39,843 nt of DNA from Sphingobacteriaceae bacterium (lineage in GTDB: Bacteria; Bacteroidota; Bacteroidia; B-17B0; Aurantibacillaceae), in assembly GCA_947457335.1 (NCBI GenBank), contig CANGWA010000005.1:1-39843 (forward strand), given 5' to 3'. Positions 1 to 12,000 of the stretch are shown here, piece after piece (the stretch's first letter is position 1; each line of letters opens with the position of its first letter). A program made the position numbers and the translations under genes. A model generated the notes under the pieces. That model did not search any database, was not told the DNA's origin, and worked only from the letters and a program-made list of their open reading frames with translations.

Positions 1-12
1 AATTTAGAAATT

Positions 13-396
13 TTAAGTTTTAGAATCGATGCTGTCAATGATCTCTTGGAGCATTTTTCGCAGATCAAGTGTCTCAGAAGGTTTTGTATAAAAACTATTA
101 AACCCCTTTTGTAGTGGGTCTATCGCAGAAGTGCTCATCATCACAATCGGCACTGAGCAACAAGAGTTGCAACTTCGAATGTTCGCCAAACATTCATATC
201 CATTCATGCCATGCATGTTCACATCAATGAGTATTAAATCCGGATGTGATCCTTTGTTTAGCATTTCAATAGCCCGCTTTCCGTTCTCAACAGAGGTCAC
301 TTCAACAGAACTATCAATTTCCTTGAACAGTTTTTCAAAAACAAGACGATCGTCTTCATCATCGTCAATCATCATGATGGTTCTTGTTTTGTTCAT
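13..396 (-). CDS. response regulator receiver-domain protein (single domain)
   Basis: ORF with receiver-domain pattern MIDDDEDDR...PDLILIDVNMHGMNGYE...PIVMMSTS; start overlaps the upstream kinase stop by 4 nt. Confidence 0.93.
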   Translation of the reverse strand: MNKTRTIMMIDDDEDDRLVFEKLFKEIDSSVEVTSVENGKRAIEMLNKGSHPDLILIDVNMHGMNGYECLANIRSCNSCCSVPIVMMSTSAIDPLQKGFNSFYTKPSETLDLRKMLQEIIDSIDSKT

Positions 397-2702
397 TTTG
401 TGGGTAAATGAATAATAAATGTGGATCCTTCGCTTGGTGAACCAAAAGCCTCAATTTTTCCGCCATGGTTTTCAGCTATCCGCCTACAAATAGAAAGACC
501 AATACCATTACCTGAATAGGAACTCCGACCGTGAAGCCGTTGAAACAAACCAAATATTTTATCCGCATACGCTTGTTCAAAGCCTATACCATTGTCCTTC
601 ACCGTAATAATGTACTGCGGAGAAGAAATCAAATCCGGCAAATCACACGAAAGACAACTCACCTCAATCTTGCATTTCCGGTCGTTATGCCTATACTTAA
701 CAGCATTGCTAATAAGGTTGGTAAACAATTGATTCAACTGCACTTTGTTTCCTGGAACAATTGGCAAGTTGCCAATGTGTAATTCGGCTGAACCAGAAGT
801 AAAAACATGATCATACTCGTCCTTAATAGCATAAAGTAATTCCTGTAAATCTACATGCTCATTTAAACTCGATTCGTCTATCTGCGCATAAGCCAACAAA
901 TCATTGATGAGTCCCTGCATTCTTCCCGCCGCATTGCTCATGCGCTGAAAGTAATCACGACTCTGTTCAGAGAGAAGCTGCTTCTCTTCCTCTGGAATCA
1001 TCCCAATAAACGTCCTAATTTTCCGGAGCGGTTCTTGTAAATCATGTGAAGCAATAAAACTAAACGCATTGAGCTCCTTATTGATCCGTTGTAAATCTGA
1101 ATTGCGTTTTTCTAATTCACGCTTATAAAGAACAATGTCCGTAATATCCCGTGACATAACGAGTACACCAGTTACCTCCCCATTTTCAAACTGCGGAACA
1201 TAATATGTGTCGAGGTAAATGTCTTCGCGGGCCAAGCTTCTCCTGCGGTCAAGGTGAACCATCTCCCCTTTTAATGAGCGGAGTAGCGCTTCATACTGAA
1301 GCGACCCCCTGTATCCTGGATGTACATCGAGCAGATGCATTCCCAAAAGCTCTTCCTTTGTTTTTTTGACAAAGGACTCAAACTTTTTATTGGTCATCTG
1401 AACCACAAAATCCTTATCCACCAACATGATTAACTCCACAGAAGTGTCTATTAATCCAGTTAGGACATTCTTTATTTTACTGAGTTCTTTATTCTGTTCA
1501 GTAATTCTAAATTCATTCTCAATAATATTGGTAATATCCCTTCCTACGAATACAACACCAGTCACTTCATTGGTGCCATCCTGTTGCACGGGATAAAAAT
1601 TATTCTGAAACCACCTTTGGATCATTGGGGAATAAAAGCGATCGGTTCTTACAATCTGTCCCCCAAGACTTTTCTGCAAGTCTTGAACAAAATGTCCCCC
1701 CCTTAAGTTGGGAAATTTTTCAATAATAGAGCGCCCCAAGAGAGCTTCTCGGGAGTAGCCAATCAGTTGTTCGAGCCGTGAATTGACTAATTGATAACGC
1801 ATCTCGGTATCAAATAACACAAAAACATCTTCAGTAGCGTCAATTATAGAATATAGCAATTGCCTCTCCTTACTTCGCACCGCTGTATTATCCAACAACA
1901 AGGAATTAATCATCCCAGGAATAGAGCGTTGCCAGTGAATATTATTGAGTGTGATAATTAGTTGGGAAGGATGAAGAGGATTGTCAATCTTCTCTACCTT
2001 CACTGAGTGCCACTCATAACGACCGTCTATCAATTGAATGCGGACTTCCTTAGCCTTGGCGCAACCTTGCTTTACATCTGATTGAAGAAGTTGTTCAAAC
2101 AGCGGCAGATCAAAGGCGTGAATTTTCGATTGCAGATGATTCAAATGACTAGGGTTGGAACCAAGGAAAGAGGACCAATCATCGGAGGCAAATAAAACAT
2201 GTCCCTCCGCGTCTGTTATTAATGCCAGTCCGTGTAAGGCAGCTTTCAACTTATCGAATCGTTGTTCGCTTACATCCAGTTGCTGTTTGGATTTTACAAA
2301 TTCAGTAACATCAGTGGCGTGTATTAGTAACCCCGTAATTTGTCCTCCCTCCCCCTTATGAGGTTGTAACAAAACATCAAACCAAAAATCTTTAAGAAGA
2401 CCTCCCTTTTTCAACCGCACATGTACTTCTTTACCATTGAACAAGTGGCCTTGAGAAAAAACGTGTTTGACAAGGGACTCCACAGGTTGTCCAACAACTT
2501 CAGAAAAAACATCAAAAATGGGGCTTCCGAGAATGGACTCGTCCTTTTCTGTAATCCTATAAAAAGTATGGTTCGCATACTCACACATCAATTGTTCTCC
2601 TTTACAAATAACAATTAATGCGGGTAAATGATCGAACAATCCCCTTTCCAGTTGCCTTGTACCTATGGGATCAATATCTGAAACAGAAATAGATTGCAAC
2701 AT
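393..2702 (-). CDS. multi-PAS sensor histidine kinase
   Basis: Several PAS-like segments, H-box FIASHDLQEPLRKI, HATPase motifs NLISNAVKYRH / DNGIGFEQAYADKIFGLFQRLH / GNGIGLSICRRI. Confidence 0.95.
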   Translation of the reverse strand: MLQSISVSDIDPIGTRQLERGLFDHLPALIVICKGEQLMCEYANHTFYRITEKDESILGSPIFDVFSEVVGQPVESLVKHVFSQGHLFNGKEVHVRLKKGGLLKDFWFDVLLQPHKGEGGQITGLLIHATDVTEFVKSKQQLDVSEQRFDKLKAALHGLALITDAEGHVLFASDDWSSFLGSNPSHLNHLQSKIHAFDLPLFEQLLQSDVKQGCAKAKEVRIQLIDGRYEWHSVKVEKIDNPLHPSQLIITLNNIHWQRSIPGMINSLLLDNTAVRSKERQLLYSIIDATEDVFVLFDTEMRYQLVNSRLEQLIGYSREALLGRSIIEKFPNLRGGHFVQDLQKSLGGQIVRTDRFYSPMIQRWFQNNFYPVQQDGTNEVTGVVFVGRDITNIIENEFRITEQNKELSKIKNVLTGLIDTSVELIMLVDKDFVVQMTNKKFESFVKKTKEELLGMHLLDVHPGYRGSLQYEALLRSLKGEMVHLDRRRSLAREDIYLDTYYVPQFENGEVTGVLVMSRDITDIVLYKRELEKRNSDLQRINKELNAFSFIASHDLQEPLRKIRTFIGMIPEEEKQLLSEQSRDYFQRMSNAAGRMQGLINDLLAYAQIDESSLNEHVDLQELLYAIKDEYDHVFTSGSAELHIGNLPIVPGNKVQLNQLFTNLISNAVKYRHNDRKCKIEVSCLSCDLPDLISSPQYIITVKDNGIGFEQAYADKIFGLFQRLHGRSSYSGNGIGLSICRRIAENHGGKIEAFGSPSEGSTFIIHLPTK

Positions 2703-2792
2703 GCGTGTAGCATAAATATAAGTTTTTCTGCGACAATCCGAACATCAAAATAGTACCCCAAAAGTACTCTTGAAGCAGCCTTAAAATTAAGA

Positions 2793-2813
2793 AGGCCGTC
2801 CTTAAGACGGCCT
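2793..2813 (-). terminator. candidate intrinsic terminator of the adhesin/porP/ompA operon
   Basis: Perfect 8-bp stem aggccgtc-cttaa-gacggcct just 3' of the OmpA-family gene; T-rich but interrupted tract on the minus strand. Confidence 0.6.
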
Positions 2814-2820
2814 CCTTTAT

Positions 2821-5094
2821 TTATTGAAGTTTTGTAATAATGAACTCCGTGCGTCGGTTAAGCTCATGCTCTTTTTCCGTACACTTTGATTGTACCTTGC
2901 CCTCGCAACCACAATTATTTAATAAACGGGATTCTCCATATCCTTTGGAGGCAATACGAAGCGGATTGATGCCTTTCTTAACAATGTAAGTCATGCTGGA
3001 TTTAGCACGCGCAGCAGATAATTTTGTGTTGGCTTGTGCATTTCCACGACAATCGGTATGCGACCCGAGTTCGATGTACATGTTTGGGTATTCCTGCATA
3101 ATCTCTACGATCTTGTCGAGCTCAATGGCCGCATCAGGACGGATATTGGACTTACCCAAATCAAAATAGATGGGTTTAATATCAATCATCTTAGCCAAAT
3201 CCATACCCACTTCTACCTTACCCAAGGTTAGATTTGCTTTTTCATTGAGATTGATTTCACCTGCCTTTTCCAAAGTTTGCGTAAACACGATGGAGCGGTC
3301 AAGATACCCTGGTTTACTCAGCCGGATAAGGTACACCAACCGGTCACCGATGCGTTTCCCTGTCAAGAATTTAAAGTAATCACCAGATGCTGTTGTGGTA
3401 TAATCATCAATCTCCGTATTGGTGAGAATATCGAGTATGCGAACATGCACCCCATCAAGCAGAGCGCCAGAGCGCGCATCGGTGACTAGCCCACGTAAAA
3501 AGGCTTTGGGATTTTTAGCCAATTTGATTTCGCGCAAAATGGTTTCTTCTGGACTCGACTCGTGGTTGTAATTGTCAGCACCATCGAGATAATCTTCCAT
3601 GGTTACCGCAACTGTGTATTCAGTCCCTTCTTCTGCAGTGGTAAGGTACTCACCCGATTCGTTCACTACAATTGTATCGCCATTCAATACCAATTTCGAA
3701 CCGGCAAGCGGCGCACCACTCTCCTTGTCTTTAATCTGAATCTTAACCTCCTTACCTCGTTTTACTTCACGATTAATGACCAATTCAAAAATATCATCGT
3801 CCAGTCCCCCAGTATTTCTATTGGAACTGATGAATCCAGTTTTGTTATCAGACCCGATAAAAATTCCAAAATCGTCATCCTTACTGTTCACCGGCTCACC
3901 CATGTTATACGCTTTAACGGCACGTCCATCCTTCATGGTTGCCTCGTAAATATCCAAACCACCCAAACCATCGTGTCCATTAGACGCGAAATAGAATTTA
4001 CCATTGGCAGCAATAAAAGGGAAAAGTTCGTTCTCAACGGTGTTAACAGCGGGGCCAAGGTTCATTGGTGCCGACCAATTCTGTGTCGCTGAGTCAAATG
4101 CACACACGTAAATATCCATCCCCCCAAATCCACCAGGCATATCTGAAGTGAAGTACAATAGTTTACCATCAGCACTAATACTAGGGTGTGCACAATTGTA
4201 ATTAGGATTATTGAATGGAAGAATGGAAATGTTGATCATCGTACCGTATTCAATATCCGCCTCCATGACTTTTAATTTGTAGGTGCCGTCAGATGATAAT
4301 TCTTCCTTCGTTGAATTGTTACGTGTAAAGAATACACGTGTATAATCCCCCGTAAAGGAAAGTGGACCGTCGTTGAACTTGGACTTCAAATCACTGGAGA
4401 AGATTTTTGGGGACTTCCCATTTTTATCGGTATAATAAACGCTACAGAAATTACCATCGGTCCATCCATGCTGGCGCTTTATCCAGTCCGTTTTCTCACG
4501 CGTTGAAATGAATACAATACCATCTAAAAACTGAACAGCACACAAATCCGCCTCCTTGGAATTGAATGCTGCTGCTGTTACCGAGTAAGCATCGGCATCC
4601 TTTTTATACAGATTCATCCGGGAATAGGACAACACATGCTCCTTCCATTTTGCATCATTGGCATACTTCTCGAAAATTGGCTTTGCTTCTTCAGCTCTGC
4701 CATCTTCTACCAACGCTTCAGCATAACGTATTTCATAAACCGGCTCCACCCCACCCAACTTAATTAAGTCACCATAGGCCGTTACCATTCCTTTTTTATT
4801 ATTTGTCAATCGGTAACACTCAGCCAAATTTTGAAGCAATTCAGCATCGGTATTATCAATGGCGCGCGCCTTTTCATAATATACAATCGCCTCCGCATAA
4901 CCACGTGAAGCAAACAGACCATCCCCCTTCCGTTTAAACGACGGGTATTTGCCTGCACCAGACTTACCGGTTAACATCGGTTCGTTGGCCGTTGAAGCAA
5001 CTGGTTCAGAAACGGTGTTTGACGCAGCTGTGCTGTCTTGCGCTTGCAGTGCAAAACCACCAACAACTGATATCAATAGAATTAATTTTTTCAT
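2821..5094 (-). CDS. OmpA family protein with TPR-like N-terminus and WD40/PD40-like propeller (T9SS-associated type)
   Basis: Signal peptide; repeated ADGKLLYFTSDMPGGFGGMDIY / NGKFYFASNGHDGLGGLDIYEA; C-terminal OmpA motif IELGSHTDCRGNAQANTKLSAARAKSSMTYIVKKGI. Confidence 0.92.
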   Translation of the reverse strand: MKKLILLISVVGGFALQAQDSTAASNTVSEPVASTANEPMLTGKSGAGKYPSFKRKGDGLFASRGYAEAIVYYEKARAIDNTDAELLQNLAECYRLTNNKKGMVTAYGDLIKLGGVEPVYEIRYAEALVEDGRAEEAKPIFEKYANDAKWKEHVLSYSRMNLYKKDADAYSVTAAAFNSKEADLCAVQFLDGIVFISTREKTDWIKRQHGWTDGNFCSVYYTDKNGKSPKIFSSDLKSKFNDGPLSFTGDYTRVFFTRNNSTKEELSSDGTYKLKVMEADIEYGTMINISILPFNNPNYNCAHPSISADGKLLYFTSDMPGGFGGMDIYVCAFDSATQNWSAPMNLGPAVNTVENELFPFIAANGKFYFASNGHDGLGGLDIYEATMKDGRAVKAYNMGEPVNSKDDDFGIFIGSDNKTGFISSNRNTGGLDDDIFELVINREVKRGKEVKIQIKDKESGAPLAGSKLVLNGDTIVVNESGEYLTTAEEGTEYTVAVTMEDYLDGADNYNHESSPEETILREIKLAKNPKAFLRGLVTDARSGALLDGVHVRILDILTNTEIDDYTTTASGDYFKFLTGKRIGDRLVYLIRLSKPGYLDRSIVFTQTLEKAGEINLNEKANLTLGKVEVGMDLAKMIDIKPIYFDLGKSNIRPDAAIELDKIVEIMQEYPNMYIELGSHTDCRGNAQANTKLSAARAKSSMTYIVKKGINPLRIASKGYGESRLLNNCGCEGKVQSKCTEKEHELNRRTEFIITKLQ

Positions 5095-5097
5095 ACG

Positions 5098-6078
5098 TTA
5101 AAAATAACGTGGGGTAATAGCTTTGTATGATTTATAACTGAACAAGTAATTCAAACCAATCTCATGCGATCCGTTTGAATATTTCTGAATACTGTTCAAG
5201 CCGTAGTCATATGAATAACTCACAAGTAATTGCTTGTTCACTTGTGCACCAAGAATCAACGAAAGTGCCGAATTGCTTCTGTAAGCCAATCCCACCCAAA
5301 GTGTTTCTTTGATCAAAGCGCTTGCAGTAACGTCGAGGGACAAAGGTGCGTTTTTTACCATCTTCAGCATGGCCGTTCCTTTTACACGTAAGTCTTCATT
5401 CACCTTGTACACACCACCTGCGGTGAGGTAGTACGTGAACAATTTCGGGTCAAGACTTGTTATCATATAAGTGCGCGAACCATTCCACGTTTGCTTTACT
5501 TGATTGTCCAACATGCGGGGAATAGAAATGCCCGCATAGTAATTCTTAGTAGAGTAATACAAACCTGTTCCAAAGTTTCCACCCACTAAATTCATCGAAC
5601 TCGTCGAAAAATTAGGATCCACTGCACCACCAACTACATCTGTGACTTTAATCTGGTCAAAACGATTCACTTGATTATCAAGTCCACCCATCAACCCTAA
5701 CGCCAACGTTCCAGTTTCACTTGTCTTCAAACGGTAGGCGTAAGAACCGTACAACAAATTGCGATTCAAAGCACCAACTTTCTCGTTCAAAAAACTAATA
5801 CCCAAGCCCATCTTCCCGTTGGAAATAGGACCGTGGAATGAAAATGAACTCGTTATCGGTCTGCCCGGGAAACTTACCCACTGCTGACGGTGTAGCAAGG
5901 TGGCACTCATCGCCTCCTTACTACCTGCATAAGCAGGGTTAATAAACATTTCGTTAAACATGTACTGTGTAAACATTCCATCGAACTGCGCTTTCACCTG
6001 GAACATCCCGGTGAAAAGCAGTGCAATGGTCAGTACAACTAAATTTTTATTCATTCTTTTCATGATAAAGCCTGTCAA
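5098..6078 (-). CDS. PorP/SprF family type IX secretion system membrane protein
   Basis: FDGMFTQYMFNEMFINPAYAGSKEAMSATLLHRQQWVSFPGRPITSSFSFHGPI is the typical PorP/SprF N-terminus; real start probably 6054 (MNKNL) or 6063. Confidence 0.92.
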   Translation of the reverse strand: MTGFIMKRMNKNLVVLTIALLFTGMFQVKAQFDGMFTQYMFNEMFINPAYAGSKEAMSATLLHRQQWVSFPGRPITSSFSFHGPISNGKMGLGISFLNEKVGALNRNLLYGSYAYRLKTSETGTLALGLMGGLDNQVNRFDQIKVTDVVGGAVDPNFSTSSMNLVGGNFGTGLYYSTKNYYAGISIPRMLDNQVKQTWNGSRTYMITSLDPKLFTYYLTAGGVYKVNEDLRVKGTAMLKMVKNAPLSLDVTASALIKETLWVGLAYRSNSALSLILGAQVNKQLLVSYSYDYGLNSIQKYSNGSHEIGLNYLFSYKSYKAITPRYF

Positions 6079-6081
6079 ATA

Positions 6082-9000
6082 TTAATGTTCCAGTACAATG
6101 AATCCTGTAATCGTACGGTTCGTCTCACCCTTAATTTGCAAAATGTAATAATAGGTGCCTGAAGGAAGGATTTCCTTACCAAAAGTACCGGCTACATTCG
6201 GACGTCCATCCCAGCTATTGTTGTAATTCTCATGTTGGAAAACTTTGTTGCCCCAACGGTTGTAAATCACAATATTCATCTCACTGTTTTGCGGTGCGCC
6301 CTTGATGGTGAACAGATCATTTACGCCATCCCCATCTGGTGAGAAACCTTGTGGAATAAACAATGTTGGTGTGTTGACCGGTTTAGTCAGCAGTACCACC
6401 GTTGGCATGTTATCCAATGTTTCGTTACAATTCAAATCATTGTCATCATCTGGATTGGTATTACTACTAGAGATGTCAGTTAGCGTCGTATTGGCAGTGC
6501 CACGGGCGCTGTTAACCAACACCGACACCGTATCAGCCATCACGCTCACAGTAAATACAACGGATGAGGTTGATTTCGGAGACACCTTGCTTCCTGCCAA
6601 TAGAAGCGACGTTACCGTCTTACCGTTATAAGCTGGATTAGCAATCAAGTTGCCTGTAGCAAACGGCGCCGTTTTAACGGTATAGGTCGCTGGTGCTTTT
6701 ATAACTGCTGGCAAACTATCGTTCAAGGTAACGTTACGTAAGGTGTCATTACCAAGGTTATGAACCGTTAACGTATAAGTTACATCGTAGTTCACATAAT
6801 CTGTCGTGGTGGCTACACCCAATTTTGTAATACCAAAGTTGGTGTATGGTGTAAACGTAATAACCGTCGGAGCACTGTTGTTATTGGGATTGTTATCCGT
6901 ATCCGGATCCGGATTCAGTCCGTTTTGCGAAGAATCCCTCACCACAACATTGTACCTGGTCGCTGCTGTGCCTATCACCGTGTTTTTAAATGGACCAAAT
7001 ACACCATTTGTCATCACCCTTAGTGTGAAAGTAATGGTATCCTTTGTACCTGGAGCCATCTTGCTCGTCAACGGATTAGTTAATTGACTCTGTGAAGAAC
7101 CATCAAATCCACTCATCAACACTAAGCCACCAGTACCCTTTTTAATCGGTGAGCCTACCAAAGCATAATTGCTAGGGGCTGGGAAGGTGTTCGCTAGATT
7201 CTCTACCAAAGCAACCGCTTTGAGTGTATCAGCATCGGTATTCGCTACTACCACCGCATACATCACATTATAAGTACCATCGGTGTTTAATGTTGCTGTC
7301 GATACGGCCTTAGCAATACCCAACACACGCGGTGTACAATCTGTTGGCTTAAGAATCAGCGTGGTATCCTTGATACATCCTTCAGCATCGAATATACGTA
7401 ACGTATATGGCGTAGTTGTTGTAGGATTGGCTAAGTTACTGGTAACAATACCCGTTGTTGGTATTTGTGTGGCAGAGGTATAGGTAGCACTGCCTGTATA
7501 GCTCACGCCCACTACTAAATCATAACGGTCGCCTGCGATATAGTTATACAATTCAATGGTTCCGTTGTTCAGACTAATGCCATTACTGCAGGTTGCTACT
7601 GTAATGCTGGCCGTGACCACCACATTCGTGTGTATGTTCACTGATATTACAGCACTGTCTTTACACAGGCTTGTAAGGTCTGTTAGATAAACAGTGTAGG
7701 TACCAGGTGTATTCACTGTAAAGGTCTGTGATGTCGATGTAAAGCTTGATGGTCCATACCACTGATAGCCTGGATTCGTTGTTGTGTTCGCTGCATTCAA
7801 GGTTACTTCTGGCACTGCACAAGTAATGCTACCCGATACGCTTGTTGTAAGCGATGGGATTGAATTATCCGTCGGCACATTCACCGTTACAATCGCAGCA
7901 CAACCTGTTAGTGAATTCGTCACCACCAAGGTGTAAATACCAAAGGCTGTTACGGTTGGATTGCTGAGGGATGACGTGTATCCCGCTGGTCCATTCCACA
8001 AAAACACCGCATTGGTCTCCGTCGTCGCTCCTGTCAATTGAACGCTCGGAACGGCACAACTAATTGTGCCACTTACTGTCGCCGTCACATTTGCTGGCAT
8101 CGGATTAACTACAACATCCAAAGTATACGTGTTGGTACAAATGCCGCCATTATCACCAACAACTGTATAATTAGTCGTCACTGTTGGAGAAACAACATTC
8201 ACCGCACCTGTTAATCCACCCGGCGACCAATTGTAGTTGCTAGCGCCAGTGGCCGTTAAGGTGGTTGACGTTCCTTCACAAATGGTGGCATTGTTCGGCG
8301 CAACCACCACCGTAGGATTCGGATAAACAATTACACTTACTGTGCCATTGCCCACACATCCGTTGGCATCCGTGCCACTCAAAGTATAGGTGGTGGTTAC
8401 TGCCGGCGTCTCTGTGATGGAAGCACCAGTTTGTGAACCAGGATTCCATGTATAAGTTGAGGCTCCTGAACCACTCAAGGCGACTGTATTGGTCTCACAA
8501 ATTGCGGTTGGACTCGCTACTGCAAGCACCACTGGCAATGGATTAACGGTGACATTCAACACAGCAATGTTCTGACATCCATTTGCATCATCGCCTGACA
8601 CGGTATAACTGGTATTGGTTGTTGGCGTATCGGTTACATTGCTGCCTGTTAATGTTCCTGGCATCCAAGTATAGGTGTTCGCACCCGATGCAGTTAAGGT
8701 AATGGTATTGCCCGCACACGGAACACTGTTTGCAGAAAGTGTAGCCGTAACTGTTGGCAATGGATTCACCACTAAACTAATGGTCGCAGAGGCTACACAA
8801 GATCCACTCTGACCGTTTACGGTGTATACTGAGGTAGCGGTTGGACTAACAGCATTGTTAGAGCCAGTTGCGCTGCCAGGTAACCAAGTGTAAGTAGTGG
8901 CCCCACTGGCAGTCAACGTTGCCGTTCCACCCACACAAATAGCTGTTGGATTCGCTACTACCGCAACTGTTGGAGGTGGCACGACCGTCACAGCTACCGT

Positions 9001-12000
9001 AGTGAAATTTGGACAACCGCTTGCCGCCAGACCAACCACTGTATAAACAATGCTCGCACTTGGTTGGTCGGTAAACGTTGCACCTATCGTCACGTTAGGT
9101 AACCAAGTGTACGTTTGTGCACCGGTTGCTGTTACTGTAGTGATGTCACCTGGACAAAGGACGGAAGGATTCGCAGCTGCTTGTACCGTTGGTAATGCAA
9201 TCGACTGAATGGCTACCGTTGCACTATTCGCACATCCATTCAAATCACCTGTCACCGTGTAAGTCGTATTGGCCGTAACCGTTACTACTACCAATGAACC
9301 AGTTACATTCCCTGGATTCCACGTGTAAGTATTCGCTCCACCAGCAGAGAGTGCAGTGGTAAAGCCTTGACAAACGGTAGCACTCAAGGCACTCGCTGAA
9401 AGGGTAGGTGTTGGATTAACACTAAGTGTTATTACAGTGGTACCGTTACAACCAGTGACGTTATCACCGGTGATGGTATACGAAGTCGTGGATGACGGTG
9501 CAAGCACTTGCAGTGAACCTGAAAGGGATCCCGGTTGCCAAGTGTAATTGGTTGCGCCAGTAAGACTAACCGTCGAACTGAATCCCGAACACACCAAGGT
9601 GTTCGAAATAGCCGGAACAATTACCGGTACTGAATTCACCGTTATGGCTAATGTCGATGGTGTTGTACATGTACCATTGCTGCCAAAGGCCGTGTAGGTT
9701 GTAGAAACAGTTGGATTCACCACCACCTGACTAGCCGTCAATGCGCCTGGCTGCCATGTAAAGCTGCCTGCTCCTGAGGCGGTAAGGGTTACTGAACTTC
9801 CCGCACAAATGTTGGTCGGTGTTCCTGAAACAACTAAGGTCGGAATTGGATTTACACTCACATTCACACTTGCTAACGCTGAACAAGCTCCGTTGGATCC
9901 CGTTACTGTGTATTGAATGTTAGCGGTAGGACTGACAGTTACCGATGTACCCGTTAAGCCGCCAGGCTGCCAGGTATAATTGGTTGCACCGTTCGCTGTT
10001 AAGGTAGCTACATCACCTGCACAAATAACTGTTGGATTGGATGAGGCGGTTACGGTCGGCGTGGTAAGAACTGGTAATGAAAGCACGGTGGTTGTGATAC
10101 AACCTGCTGGATTGACACCACTGATGGTGTAGTTCGTTGTGACTGTTGGACTCACCACTTGTGTTGCACCCGACAAGTTGCCTGGTTGCCATGTATAACT
10201 AGTAGCACCACCGACGGATAAGGTGGCAGTTCCACCCTGACAAATCGAGGTTGGTGTTGCTGTTGCAGCTAATACTGGAACTGTGTTCACAGATACGGCC
10301 ACTGTTGAGCTACCGGTACATCCGTTCGCCGCAGTAGCCAATACCGTATAAGTAGAGGTCAATGTTGGTGTCACAGCTATAGTCGAACCGCTACCACCTG
10401 TGCTCCAAGAATAGGTGCTAGCACCGTTTGCAGAGAGGGTTGAGGCAAAACCGGGACAAATGGCGGTTGGATTAGCCACCGCTACCACTGTTGGAATCGG
10501 AAGTACCGTTAACGTAAATTGCGCTGTTGACGTACAACCAGCAGCACTGGCGCCTGTCACTGTGTAAACTGTGGTGGCTGCCGGCGATACGGTCACGTTT
10601 GCACCTGTTAATGCACCTGGATTCCATGTATAAGTATTACCTCCGCTTGCTGAAAGTGTTGCTGTTGAACCGACACAGTATATTGCTGGTAAGCTTGACA
10701 AGGTCATCACTGGTGCAGGAATTACAGGAACATTCACTGTAAAGCTGTTCACACAACCATTTACGTTCGTTCCTGTTACAATATAATTGGTTGTCACGGT
10801 CGGTGAAACACTTATCAATGTACCTGTTGCTCCCGTACTCCACGAATAGGTCTGCGCACCACTTACAGTGAGGTTGGCTGCACTACCGGGACAAACAGCT
10901 GTTGGATTGCTCGCTGCTGATAAGGTTGGCAATGGGTTCACTACTACCTGAACTGTTCCTGCTGAAGGACAAGTTCCATTGGCACCAGTTACAGTGTAAA
11001 CTGTGGTAACCGTAGGAGTGACCACAACGGCTGAACCTGTTCCACCTGTACTCCAAGTATAAGAAGAAGCGCCTGTGGCAGACAAGGTAGAACTGTTGCC
11101 AATACATACCGCCGTTGGTGATGCGATGGTGGCTAAAGTTGGTACCGGCACCACTGTCAAGTTCGCATTCGCCTGAGCTGTACATCCAGCTGCCGAAGCA
11201 CCAAGGATGGTATAGGTGGTTGTTGAGGATGGACCAGCTGTAATCACAGAACCTGTGGTACCACCTGGATTCCAGGTGTAATTGGTCGCCCCACTCGCTG
11301 TTAAGGTGGTTGAAGAGAATGCACAAATACTTGAAGATGCTGGCGTTATGGTTAATACAGGAATTGGATTAACAACCAAGTTCACTGTTTCCGTACCTGG
11401 ACAACCCAATGCGTTTGTACCTGTTACAGTATAAAGTGTCGTACTGGTTGGTGTCACGGCTACTGTTGCACCAGTGAGTGCACCTGGATTCCAGGTATAG
11501 GATCCCGATGATCCATTAGCACTCAACACAGCACTGCCTCCAGCACAAATGGCTGTTGGTGATGCTGCTGCTGTAATGGTCGGTCCGTTGGTTACGTTCA
11601 CTGAAACAACTGTTGCACCAGGACATCCTGCTGCTGATAAACCAACAACGGTGTAGGTACTATTAATGGTTGGACAAACGGCTGCGGTTACTCCCGTTGA
11701 AGCCATTGGCAACCAGGTGTAGGTCGAAGCGCCATTAGCGGTCAAAGTGGCGCAGTTACCCAAACAAATGGTCGCTGAACTGGTGGTTGCAGAAACTGTT
11801 GGTAACGGCACCGCCGTTACAGTGACTGTGTTTTGACCTGTACAGCCTAAACTACTCGTGGATGTAACGGTAAAGGTGGTTGTATTGTTGATCGTCACCG
11901 CTACTTGGGATCCTGTTAATGGCCCAGGTGTCCATGTATACGTATTTCCTCCACTCGCCGTGAGATTGAGGGTCGCTCCTGTACAAGCTGTAGGACTGGC

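Noticed and set aside
3562-4092. 176-aa + strand ORF antisense to the OmpA-family gene
   Set aside because: Fully inside a well-supported minus-strand CDS with clear motifs; no protein family recognised.
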